A DNA stretch of 10,201 nt, taken from NCBI GenBank assembly GCA_039029515.1, contig JBCCFX010000150.1, forward strand, positions 1 through 10,201. Reading direction: 5' to 3'. The notes under the pieces were generated by a model. The model saw nothing but the letters and a program-made list of their open reading frames with translations. It had not been told where the DNA came from and ran no database searches. This document shows positions 1 to 8,000 of this stretch, piece after piece. The stretch comes from JBCCFX01 sp039029515 (GTDB taxonomy: Bacteria > Planctomycetota > Phycisphaerae > Phycisphaerales > SM1A02). Numbering within the stretch: position 1 is the first letter of the stretch; the number at the start of each line of letters is the position of its first letter. A program made the translations under genes and the position numbers.

Positions 1-218
1 ATGTGCAGGCAGCTGGTAAAACAGTGGTGGAACGAATACCGAATATGCATGCATGAGTTATATGAAGCATGCACAAATATGGAAGATATAGACTTTCAGG
101 GATCATCCCCTTTCCGAAACCACCGCAATCAACAAAACATTGTCTTTTTCAGGTCGGAGACTACATCTGGATCCGAGATGCCTTGCTCGTGCGCAGCACA
201 TTCGATTGGAGTTCTGAC
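1..218. other. AT-richer stretch at the left edge, no supported gene
   Basis: No convincing gene is seen here. One plus-strand frame is open from the window edge to a TGA at 220-222 (73 codons), and another closes at TGA 54-56 (17 codons). Neither resembles a known protein or shows the GC-rich third positions of the genes to the right, though either could be the 3' end of an upstream gene cut by the window. A 7-bp inverted repeat (TGCATGC at 46-52, GCATGCA at 67-73, 14-nt spacer) has no following T run, so it is not an obvious terminator. The stretch probably contains the promoter of the gene starting at 219. Confidence 0.5.
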
Positions 219-221
219 GTG
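208..221 (+). promoter_or_regulatory. Ribosome binding site deciding a GTG start
   Basis: GGAG at 208-211 stands 7 nt before GTG at 219-221. This is the only Shine-Dalgarno-like element with good spacing in front of any in-frame start of the DUF5984-like gene. The upstream in-frame ATG at 69 has none, and the codons from 69 to about 146 are AT-rich at third positions. The GTG overlaps the TGA (220-222) of the frame that is open from the left edge, so coupling to an upstream reading frame is possible. Confidence 0.6.
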
Positions 222-980
222 ACACTGCCGCACTACGAAATAGGCCCACGACCCATCTTTCGATTCACCCTCGATCCGGTCGAGGATATCACGCCTTGGA
301 TGCCCGGTCACCGGCTGAGCTGGTTCGCGTTGACGTGTGGCACCTATCACATCGATCTCGGAGCGGCCAAGCTGTACGAATGGATCGATCCGCCCCACCA
401 TGTCGAATACCAGGTCGCGCACTGGTTTTTCGATCTCCTCACTTCAGCCGGCGACATCCTTGATCCGATTCCCGATTCAGTAAGCAGATGGTTCTTCGAC
501 GACTCGCTTCTTGCAACTGCGAATCGGTATTACGAACATGACGAGCAGATTGAAGCGCAGTTCGGATACGATCGCCTCAATGCCTTGGATTCGATGTTCT
601 ACAAAAGGCTCATCGATACACTTCCGCTCGTCGATCTCATGCGTATCTACGCGTGGCGAGCACACGATTACGTCTACATCGAATGGGATAACCGAGTCCC
701 GCCGACTGACATCCGCCTCACCGCAGATGTCGGGTACACGCGGCTGCCCGCCGGGCGATACGCTGACGAACTCCGTGATTTCCATCGTCGACTAATCCAC
801 GCGATGGCGAAGCGAGTCCCGCATGCCATGGCCCGAGCCGACTGCGATGCGTCGGACGTCGAAGAAGCGCATTTGAAACACGAGCAATCTATCGAATCAG
901 AACTGATCCGACAGGGCGATCCTGTGGACTGGGATAGCATCGAACCGCTTCTCAAATGGTTGGCCGATCGCAGTACGTGA
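219..980 (+). CDS. DUF5984-like protein of unknown function
   Basis: A predicted soluble protein of 253 residues with no signal peptide or membrane span. The N-terminal part (residues 12-60) carries the pattern I recall for the DUF5984 family: an FRFTLDPVEDITPW-type opening, then LSWFALT, then a glycine-rich IDLG strand. Next comes an aromatic helix (VAHWFFDLL, about 66-74) and, near residues 143-158, the IYAWRAHDYVYIEWDN segment. The function of the family is not known to me, and no catalytic residues stand out. The start is GTG 219, chosen for its GGAG site. The frame stays open back to ATG 69 and codons from about 147 already look coding, so a longer N-terminus is possible. It stands alone and converges with the kinase gene across a 104-bp gap. 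The family assignment is from memory of the pattern, not from a search. Confidence 0.7.
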   Translation: MTLPHYEIGPRPIFRFTLDPVEDITPWMPGHRLSWFALTCGTYHIDLGAAKLYEWIDPPHHVEYQVAHWFFDLLTSAGDILDPIPDSVSRWFFDDSLLATANRYYEHDEQIEAQFGYDRLNALDSMFYKRLIDTLPLVDLMRIYAWRAHDYVYIEWDNRVPPTDIRLTADVGYTRLPAGRYADELRDFHRRLIHAMAKRVPHAMARADCDASDVEEAHLKHEQSIESELIRQGDPVDWDSIEPLLKWLADRST

Positions 981-1084
981 CCGCCCGTCAATCGAGTTCT
1001 GTGATTCCACTCGCCTAGGGTGAAAAGACCGTACGACCGTCATTCACACCGACCAGCTTCTCTCCGACCCAACCGTCGTGTCCA
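981..1084. other. Convergent intergenic region without a clear terminator
   Basis: This 104-bp gap lies between the 3' ends of the DUF5984-like gene and the kinase gene. Both transcripts would have to end in or beyond it, but I see no GC-rich hairpin followed by a T run on either strand. Only weak complementarity (ACGAC at 1032-1036, GTCGT at 1075-1079) is present. Rho-dependent termination or read-through antisense transcription is possible. Confidence 0.4.
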
Positions 1085-3604
1085 TCATGATTGCCCCGCC
1101 ACCTCGTCCGCAAGCGCGGCTTCGTACTCGGCGAGCCTGGCCTTGGTGTCTTCGTCGTCAGGAGAGAGTTCGATCGATTGCTTCTGGGATTCGATCGCAG
1201 CCGCGATGTCGCCGGTTCGATACTGCGCGAGCGCGAGGATCTCAAGGAGCCAACTCCGCTCTCCGTCAGACATATGTCCTGATACAGCAACAACCTGTTG
1301 GGCGAACGAAAGTGCACGATCTGCGTCGTCTGGACTGAGTGGTTCTCGCTGCAGCAATAACCCTGCAAGCCGCCCCTGTATAAGAATCGTTCGCGGATGC
1401 GATTCGCCCAGGACACGATGCGATTGTTCCACGACCCGTTCATAGAGCGCAATCGCCTCTTCGGTTCGTTCCGAGCGTAGCAATGCGCCCGCCAGGTTTG
1501 CCCGAGCCTTGATCGCAGTGGGATGATCTTCCCCCTCGGACATGATGGCAATGTCCAACGCGCGGCCGAAATGCTCCACCGCTTCATCGAGTCGATCTTC
1601 TTCGAGACAGAACACACCCAGGCAATTCCACGAGTAGCCGGTGTCCGGGTGCGTCTCTCCCAGCACGCGCCGGCGGATGTCAAGTGTCTCCCGATGCAGC
1701 GCTTCCGCTTCCTCGACCCGCCCAAGGTGATAGTGGTTCCACGCGGTGTAGTACATCATCTCCAAGGTGTCAGGATGTTCCTCGCCCAGCTGATCCATCC
1801 GCACTGCGAATGCCCTGCGAAGCAGTGGCTCTGCATCGTTCGGACGGTGCAGCCCTGAGTAGCCGTAGCAGACCGCAAGACCACCGACCGCGTCAGCTGT
1901 CAGGAGATCTGATTCGCCAAGTTGATTCGTCCGCAGGTCGACCGCAGCGCGCATATTCGGAATCGCATCTTCCACAAGACCGAGGCTCATGTAAGTCTCG
2001 CCGATCGTCATCCGCAGTTCCGCTTCAATCATCGGATAGCCGTCAAGCTCTCCCGCATCAAGACGCGCCATCGCGTCATCGAGCATCATCTCAACAGAGA
2101 ACTCCCGGCCTCGCGCATTCGCCGGATCGACGCTGGACAGCATCTCGGTCAAGAGCCGCTTGATCTCCGTTGTTCGCTCCAACTCACGTTGCGCTTGCTC
2201 CGCACTCTGCTGCGCGTCGATTCGAGCCTCTTTCTCCGACTGGGCCGCACGCATTGCTTCATCCGCAGCAAGATCAGCACGCCCCGTCGCATCCAGCGCC
2301 CAGACCATGCCGATCGTCGTTCCGATGACCGCAACAATCGTTGCCGCTGCCACCAGACTCCCCGCCACAACTTTGACTCGATTCCGCTTCACGAACTTGC
2401 GCAGCTTGTAGCTGGTCGATGGCGGGCTGGCGAGTACCGGCTGATCACTCATGTGTCGGAGGATGTCCGCGGCAAGACCATTCGCCGTCTCGTACCGTCG
2501 CGTCCGGTCTTTCTCCAGACACTTCATCACGATCCAGTCCAGATCGCCGCGAAGCAGCGTGCTGAGCCGGGTGATGTCGGCGCGGCGCTGTTCAGCTGTA
2601 CGCGTGCCTGTATCGCCAAGGGATCCAAGGCGCGTGCTTGGCTTATGTGGCTCTTCCTCACGGATGATTCGCATCATCTCTGCGAACCCGGCTTCCATCA
2701 GGGAGTTGTTTTCAAATGGCGTCGTTCCCGTCAGCAGCTCATACAGCAGTACCCCGAGCGAGTAGATGTCGGATCGAGTATCGACGTCGATCCCGCTCAT
2801 CTCCGCCTGCTCAGGACTCATGTACGCCGGCGTGCCAATCATCTGTCGATGCTGCGTGTAGATGGTCTTCTCGGTGAGATCCTGATTCGTCGCCTTCGCA
2901 ATACCGAAGTCGATCACCTTCGGCACGGGCACACCATCGTGCAGGGTGATCAGGACATTGCCCGGCTTGATGTCGCGGTGAATGATCCCCTTCTGATGCG
3001 CATGCTGGATGGCATGACAGACCTTTGTGAACAGGTCGAGTCGCGACGTCGTGTCGAGCCGCTCGGTGTCGCAATACTCGAGGATCGGCACGCCCTTGAC
3101 GAGCTCCATGACAAAGTACGGTCGCCCAGTCTCCGTTGCCCCTGCATCAAGCACCTTGGCGATGTTGGGATGATCCATCATCGCGAGCGCCTGACGCTCA
3201 GCCTCGAACCGCGCGATCACCTGCTTGGTGTCCATGCCGAGCTTGATGATCTTGAGCGCGACGCGCCGCTTCACTGGCTCGCGCTGCTCAGCTGCCCACA
3301 CGCTTCCGAACCCGCCTTCACCGATCTGTTCGAGCAGTTTGTATCGACCAATGCGCTCGCCGACGCGTTCAAGTGGTGAATCCGTTGCGGTGGCACCATC
3401 GTCCCAGGGTTTGGATGCGTCATTGGTGGGCTCGGCCATGAAACCGCCGGCGCGCGCCTCGGCCTTGAGCAACGTATCAACCTCATTGCGAAGCGTCGCA
3501 TCACCTGCGCATGCTGCATCGAGTGCGGCGGCTTGTTTGTCGACGGGCAGATCTGCCACATCCATGAACACTCGCCGGACTTCTCGTCGTCTGTCACTGT
3601 TCAT
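1085..3604 (-). CDS. Membrane Ser/Thr protein kinase with C-terminal TPR domain
   Basis: An 839-residue Hanks-type kinase. After a short helical N-terminus, the catalytic domain runs from about 88 to 385: glycine loop GEGGFGSV (95-102), VALK lysine (K118), helix-C glutamate (near 135), catalytic HRDIKPGN (D211), DFG (232-234) and GTPAYMSPE (257-265). All key residues are present, so it should be active. A basic stretch (KLRKFVKRNRVK, 400-411) precedes one membrane span (about 412-434), which places the kinase in the cytoplasm and the rest outside. A probable coiled coil (440-480) leads to TPR-type repeats (about 525-825) with LGEEHPDTL-like signatures of kinesin-light-chain TPRs. The start ATG overlaps the sigma factor stop (ATGA), with GAGGG at 3611-3615. 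Its likely partner is the sigma factor encoded just upstream. Confidence 0.95.
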   Translation of the reverse strand: MNSDRRREVRRVFMDVADLPVDKQAAALDAACAGDATLRNEVDTLLKAEARAGGFMAEPTNDASKPWDDGATATDSPLERVGERIGRYKLLEQIGEGGFGSVWAAEQREPVKRRVALKIIKLGMDTKQVIARFEAERQALAMMDHPNIAKVLDAGATETGRPYFVMELVKGVPILEYCDTERLDTTSRLDLFTKVCHAIQHAHQKGIIHRDIKPGNVLITLHDGVPVPKVIDFGIAKATNQDLTEKTIYTQHRQMIGTPAYMSPEQAEMSGIDVDTRSDIYSLGVLLYELLTGTTPFENNSLMEAGFAEMMRIIREEEPHKPSTRLGSLGDTGTRTAEQRRADITRLSTLLRGDLDWIVMKCLEKDRTRRYETANGLAADILRHMSDQPVLASPPSTSYKLRKFVKRNRVKVVAGSLVAAATIVAVIGTTIGMVWALDATGRADLAADEAMRAAQSEKEARIDAQQSAEQAQRELERTTEIKRLLTEMLSSVDPANARGREFSVEMMLDDAMARLDAGELDGYPMIEAELRMTIGETYMSLGLVEDAIPNMRAAVDLRTNQLGESDLLTADAVGGLAVCYGYSGLHRPNDAEPLLRRAFAVRMDQLGEEHPDTLEMMYYTAWNHYHLGRVEEAEALHRETLDIRRRVLGETHPDTGYSWNCLGVFCLEEDRLDEAVEHFGRALDIAIMSEGEDHPTAIKARANLAGALLRSERTEEAIALYERVVEQSHRVLGESHPRTILIQGRLAGLLLQREPLSPDDADRALSFAQQVVAVSGHMSDGERSWLLEILALAQYRTGDIAAAIESQKQSIELSPDDEDTKARLAEYEAALADEVAGQS

Positions 3605-3615
3605 GCCGTTCCCTC
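3601..3615 (-). promoter_or_regulatory. ATGA stop/start overlap with internal ribosome binding site
   Basis: On the minus strand, GAGGG (3611-3615) lies 6 nt before the kinase ATG (3602-3604), whose last two bases are shared with the sigma factor TGA (3601-3603). This arrangement is typical of translational coupling and supports both the kinase start and a sigma-kinase operon. Confidence 0.85.
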
Positions 3616-4188
3616 ATTGTCGTGCTCTGTCAGTTCCCGATACAGCACTGCTCGCGCAAACGCCCACAGACGGGCTGCCGTGCGTGGTGAGATCCCGAGT
3701 GCCTCTGCGGCCTGTTCCACGCTCAGGCCGGCAAAGAACCGCAGCCGTACGACGGCAGCTGCCTCAGGGTCGTCACTCTCCAAGCGGGCGACAGCCGCAT
3801 CGACTGCCATGATTTGGGAAGAATCTGCCGTGGCGAGCATTCCGACGTCTTCGATATCCTCGAGACGAAGCGCCTCACCGCCACGGGCGGCACGAGATCG
3901 AGCGTGATCGATCAGAATCCGCCGCATGGCCTGGGCAGCTGCGGCATAGAAATGACCGCGACCGGCCCACGGAATCTGTCGTGGACCGACGAGTTTGAGA
4001 TACGCCTCGTGGACGAGGGCCGTGGCTGACAGCGTGTGGTCTACGCGTTCACTGGCCATTCGCTGCTGTGCCGCACGACGCAACTGGTCATACACCACCG
4101 GCAGAAGTTGTTCGGCCGCAGCGGTGTCGCCATCGGCGGCGGTATTCAAAAGCAGTGTGACATCGGATTGGCCATCAGAAGGCGGCAT
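3601..4188 (-). CDS. ECF-like RNA polymerase sigma factor (TIGR02999/Sigma70_ECF type)
   Basis: A 195-residue alternative sigma factor. Region 2 covers about residues 8-103 and contains the family signature LSATALVHEAYLKLV (53-67), then HFYAAAAQAMRRILIDHARSRAARGG (79-104). Region 4 contains the helix-turn-helix LSVEQAAEALGISPRTAARLW (155-175). The acidic DxED-like residues found at the start of region 2.2 in ordinary ECF factors are replaced by S54-A-T56-A. In ECF43-type factors such a loss goes with activation by a partner kinase. ATG 4188 was chosen because its MPPSDGQSD start fits the family; a GTG at 4218 would add 10 residues but has no ribosome binding site. The stop overlaps the kinase start, so the two should be made together. 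I see no anti-sigma gene in the window. Confidence 0.93.
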   Translation of the reverse strand: MPPSDGQSDVTLLLNTAADGDTAAAEQLLPVVYDQLRRAAQQRMASERVDHTLSATALVHEAYLKLVGPRQIPWAGRGHFYAAAAQAMRRILIDHARSRAARGGEALRLEDIEDVGMLATADSSQIMAVDAAVARLESDDPEAAAVVRLRFFAGLSVEQAAEALGISPRTAARLWAFARAVLYRELTEHDNEGTA

Positions 4189-4262
4189 GCATCCATTGTA
4201 AATGAGCGGTGACTTCACTCATAACCGGTTGTTTCTCAGAGCGTCAAAGTATCATCTGGACT

Positions 4263-4293
4263 CCGCGCTTCGCATCACGCGAACTAAGCGCGG
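4263..4293. promoter_or_regulatory. Strong inverted repeat in the divergent promoter region
   Basis: CCGCGCTT (4263-4270) is the perfect reverse complement of AAGCGCGG (4286-4293). Inside it, CGC (4271-4273) can pair with GCG (4279-4281), leaving a 5-nt loop (ATCAC) and a 4-nt bulge (AACT). The repeat lies in the 143-bp gap between the sigma factor and methyltransferase starts, 38 nt before the methyltransferase ATG. It could be an operator for both genes or a 5'-leader hairpin of the methyltransferase mRNA. There is no T run, so it is not a typical terminator. Confidence 0.5.
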
Positions 4294-4331
4294 GCGACCA
4301 ATCATCCCTTGAGACCGATACAGGGAATCCC

Positions 4332-4958
4332 ATGAGTTCCGATCCGTTCTGGGACAAGATTGCGACCAAGTACGAGGCTGTATCTGCCGCGAATATCGGC
4401 CCGAACTTCGCAGCGCGGATCCAACGTGCCGCAACGACGTTTGGGGCTGACGCACGTGTTCTGGATGTCGGCTGCGGTTCGGGCGAAATCCCTCTCGCGA
4501 TTGCGAAGCATGTCGATTCGGTTCACGGGATCGATATCTCATCACAGCTGATCGAGTTTGCCCGTCGCAAGGCCCAAGAGCGCGGGTTGACCAATGCAAC
4601 CTTCGAGGCGCTCGACATCATGACCGCCTCATTGACAGACGGCGCATACGACGGGATCACAGCCTTCGCCCTTCTCCATCTCGTGGATGATCCTGCAGGA
4701 TTGCTGCAGAGGCTTCACAGTCTGTTACGTCAGGGCGGGCAATTCATCAGCGAAACCCCTTGCCTCGCGGATCGAAGCTGGATCTTCGGGCCGATCATCA
4801 AACTCGCACAATCGCTTGGCAAGGCACCGCGGATCGTGAAGCGGCTTCGCCTCGCCGACGTCGAAGCGATGATCCGTGACGCGGGCTTTGAGATCCTCGA
4901 CAGCACGCAATACAACCCGAAAAACGATCAGCACAGGATCACGGCACGACGTTCGTGA
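4332..4958 (+). CDS. Class I SAM-dependent methyltransferase
   Basis: A 208-residue Rossmann-fold methyltransferase with no signal peptide or membrane span. It has an N-terminal cap helix region beginning FWDKIATKYEA, SAM-binding motif I VLDVGCGSGE (43-52), the acidic strand end GIDIS (66-70, probably binding the SAM ribose), FEALDI (91-96), the LLHLVDDP post-motif (114-121) and LLRQGGQFISETP (131-143). The C-terminal part resembles small-molecule methyltransferases of the Methyltransf_11/25 type; the substrate cannot be told. The start ATG 4332 has AGGGA at 4322-4326 with a 5-nt gap. The frame extends upstream to 4209, but those codons do not look like protein and would run through the inverted repeat. 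It is divergent from the sigma-kinase operon and convergent with the protease gene, so it is probably monocistronic. Confidence 0.9.
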   Translation: MSSDPFWDKIATKYEAVSAANIGPNFAARIQRAATTFGADARVLDVGCGSGEIPLAIAKHVDSVHGIDISSQLIEFARRKAQERGLTNATFEALDIMTASLTDGAYDGITAFALLHLVDDPAGLLQRLHSLLRQGGQFISETPCLADRSWIFGPIIKLAQSLGKAPRIVKRLRLADVEAMIRDAGFEILDSTQYNPKNDQHRITARRS

Positions 4959-5025
4959 CGAATCTGACGGCGACGCGACTGAGTCCTCTCTTGGCGCAGT
5001 CGACGCAAGGATCACTCCACGATCG
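4959..5025. terminator. Possible weak bidirectional terminator
   Basis: Between the convergent methyltransferase and protease genes, CGACTG (4976-4981) can pair with CAGTCG (4997-5002) around a 15-nt loop, and the stem can be extended slightly with a bulge. There is no T run on either strand. The position is right for a terminator but the structure is weak. Confidence 0.2.
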
Positions 5026-8000
5026 TCAGTGAATCGCGCGGGGATCCTTCCGATTGTCGATCTGATCGAGAAGATCCACGACCGCGGCTTCGAGCTGTGC
5101 ATCGCGACCTGCGACTTCCTCGCCCGGACTCTGGGCAACCGGAACATCAGGCTCCGCGCCATAGACGTCCATGTCGCGACCATCCGGGAGATACCAGCCA
5201 CGGAATGGCTGACGGATGAACGTGCCGTCGATGAGTGAAAATCCGCCTGTCGAAATCACACCGCCAAACGTCGTCGTCCCGATGAGACGTCCACGTCCTG
5301 CCGTCTTGATCGAATGCGCGAAGATTTCGGCGTTCGAGAACGAGTGCTGGTTAATCAACACATTGATCGGACGCGTCCAGCCGTAGATAAGACGACGATC
5401 ACGCGGATAGTGATCCGGCTCGACGTCAGCGGGATCAGCACCACGAGGAATCGTATACGCATGCCGCGGTGCGGTCAGGCTGGCGAGCAGGATGTCCGTC
5501 GTGAACCCTCCACCGTTGTCACGGACATCAATCACGAGTCCGTCACGACCGTGCGCTGCGGCATAGAGGTCGCGCTCGAAATCTCGAACGCTCGGCATAC
5601 TCATACCGCGAATGTGCAGGTAACCGAGACGACCTTCGCTCAGGCGCTCGACTTCGTCTCGTCGTTGAGCCACTTCATCGCGGTAGCGCAGATTGTTCTC
5701 GAAGCCGTATCCACGCGGCGTGACAAGAAGATGAGCATCTTCGCCATTCCGAAGGATCTTCAGCAAAGTCTCGGTGCCTGCGGTTCCAGTCATCGCCGCG
5801 TTGAAATCACGAAGTTGTCCACCTCGCGACAGGCTCTCACTGTTGATGGCGATGATGACATCATCTGGCTGCAAACCTGCATCGCCGTTATCGCCCGGTC
5901 CATCAGGAAGCACGCGCGTGACACGATAGCCCGCTGATTCCTGTGCCAGATCGACACAGAGGTAGCCGGTCGATGCTCCACTGGTGTTGAAACGACTTCC
6001 GCCTCGAATGCCGGTGTGACTCCCGTTCACTTCACCCAGAAGCATCGAGAAGATCGCGTTGAACTCCGCACTCGTCCGCGCTCGCTCGGCGAGCGGCAGG
6101 TATCGATCGATAAGTGCCGGCCAGTCGAGCCCCTTGATGTTGTAGAACGTATACCCGAACGTCCGTGCACCCTCGAGGAACTTCTGACGCTGCTCGATCC
6201 GGTTGGTGATCCGAACCTCAGCGTCGATTGGATAGGTGGTAACCTCCCCGCCGGTCGGTGAACCTGACTGCGCCCGTCCATTCCGCAACGCGGCTACGGC
6301 ACCGCCGGTCAGCGAAACCGCGACACCCGACACGGAACCGGGCATCACCGTCTTCTGCTCCGATCCATCGAAGGCCACGGAACGAAGCGCCGTCGTCCCA
6401 TCGATGGTCGCGCTGTACACGATGCGTTCGCCGCCGGGCGTGATCGCCAGGCTCCCTTCGGATCCCGGATGCGATGTCACGCGCCGAATGCGCAGCCACG
6501 CATCGTCGGCGTCAAATTCCATCACATCGGCGTCCTCTTCGGCCGCTTCATTCGAATCCTCGTCTGCGACCGGCATCAACGGCTTTCGCTTCTTCGCCGC
6601 CTTGGCGGCGTCCTCGAAGTACTCAGCACGTTCATAGTTGGTCATCTGATCCAGTGCGGCATCGAGATACACGCGATGAACGTCATAACTCCAGTTCTCA
6701 CCGGCACGATCCGAAAGGAAGACGAGGACTTTGCCATCGGCACTGAGTCGTGGCGATGTATCGATGTCTGGATGACGCGTGAGATTGACTGCGTCGTCGA
6801 CGCTGTCTGCATCGAGATCAAGCAGCCAGATATCACTATTGAAATCGAGATCCGAACGTGCGAATACGATATGTCGCGCATCCGGCATCCACTGAACCTC
6901 GGGCTCTTCCCATCCGGTGAAGACAACACGCTGTTCGCCGGTGCCGAGATTCAAATGAATGAGATCACCAAGGCCACGGACGAAGAGCATTGAGCGACCA
7001 TCGGGCGCGGGCATGGGCATTCGGTCCCATGTCGCTTCGTTGACCACCGGTTCGATGGTGAAGGTGATCGACGATGCCCACCGATCCCCATGCGGATTCG
7101 TCCTGGACGCCTTGTCCTTCCCGTCAGAGTCTGCATCGTCGGCATCCGAATCGTCACCGTCGTCATTGCCTTCATCGGCATCTTCGTCGCTCGCCGCATC
7201 ATTGCCTTCGCTGTCGGCTGCTGCGTCGTCATCTTCGTCCAACGCATCGTCCTCCTCCTCGTCGACGGGTGCGCCAGCGAGGTCTTCGCGCGAGAGATCG
7301 ACCGTCGCGGCCAGAATTGATCCGAGCGACGACTCGTCATCAGCGACGAAATACAGCGTCGATCCATCTGCTGACCATGCGAGGTTTCGTTCACGCCATG
7401 GCGTGTTGGTGATTCGCCGTGTTGGCTGATCTTCATCCGTTGATCGCAGCCAGATCTCGCCGCGCGCTGCAAGAGCGACGGCTTTCCCCGATGGATGCCA
7501 TGCGATCTCGCGCGCCTGTGTCGACACGTTGATCACGTTTCGATCAGGCGTTGCATCATCGCCGGATGCAGTCATCCGCACTTCGACCGGACGACTGTTG
7601 CGCCGCGTGAGATCAAGCGTGTACAGCGTGTCCCACACAACGAACGCGGCCGTACTCCCATCGGCACTCACCGTCAGACTGTGGACGCCATGACCAATGG
7701 TGACCTCTCGACCAGTGGAATACTGCGTCAACTGCCGAAGCGCGCCTTCGTCCTGATCCGTTGCGCCGGCATCGAGCCGGTACACGTTGTTCTGTCCATC
7801 ACGACTGGAGACGAAGACAATTGAACCGTCCGGCAGTTCATGTCCTGCCATGTCATTGCTTGGATCGAACGTCAGCTGGGTGAAATTCCCATCGGCCGCC
7901 ATCCGCCAGAGATCCTTCGCGCCAGGGCCTCGATACGCAGGCCTGTTGGCAATTTCGTATCCGCGGGAAAAGATCACCGCGCCATCATCGGACGGCATCG

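Noticed and set aside
99..109. Palindrome GGGAT-C-ATCCC in the left-edge region
   Set aside because: Five-bp arms with a 1-nt centre cannot form an RNA hairpin, and such short palindromes are common by chance.
1015..1725. A 236-codon minus-strand frame running past the kinase stop, ending in VGEKLVGVNDGRTVFSP
   Set aside because: The tail looks protein-like, but the rest overlaps the kinase TPR region in another frame and is Arg/Ser-rich. The kinase frame shows no sign of a frameshift, so the tail is probably chance.
1922..3379. A 485-codon open frame on the plus strand, opposite the kinase gene
   Set aside because: It lies entirely antisense to a kinase with all catalytic motifs. Its translation is Arg/His-rich with no domain pattern, as expected from antisense reading of GC-rich codons.
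5314..5937. A 207-codon plus-strand frame opposite the protease gene, and several similar ones between 5300 and 8400
   Set aside because: All are antisense to the well-supported protease and have no recognisable domain or ribosome binding site.
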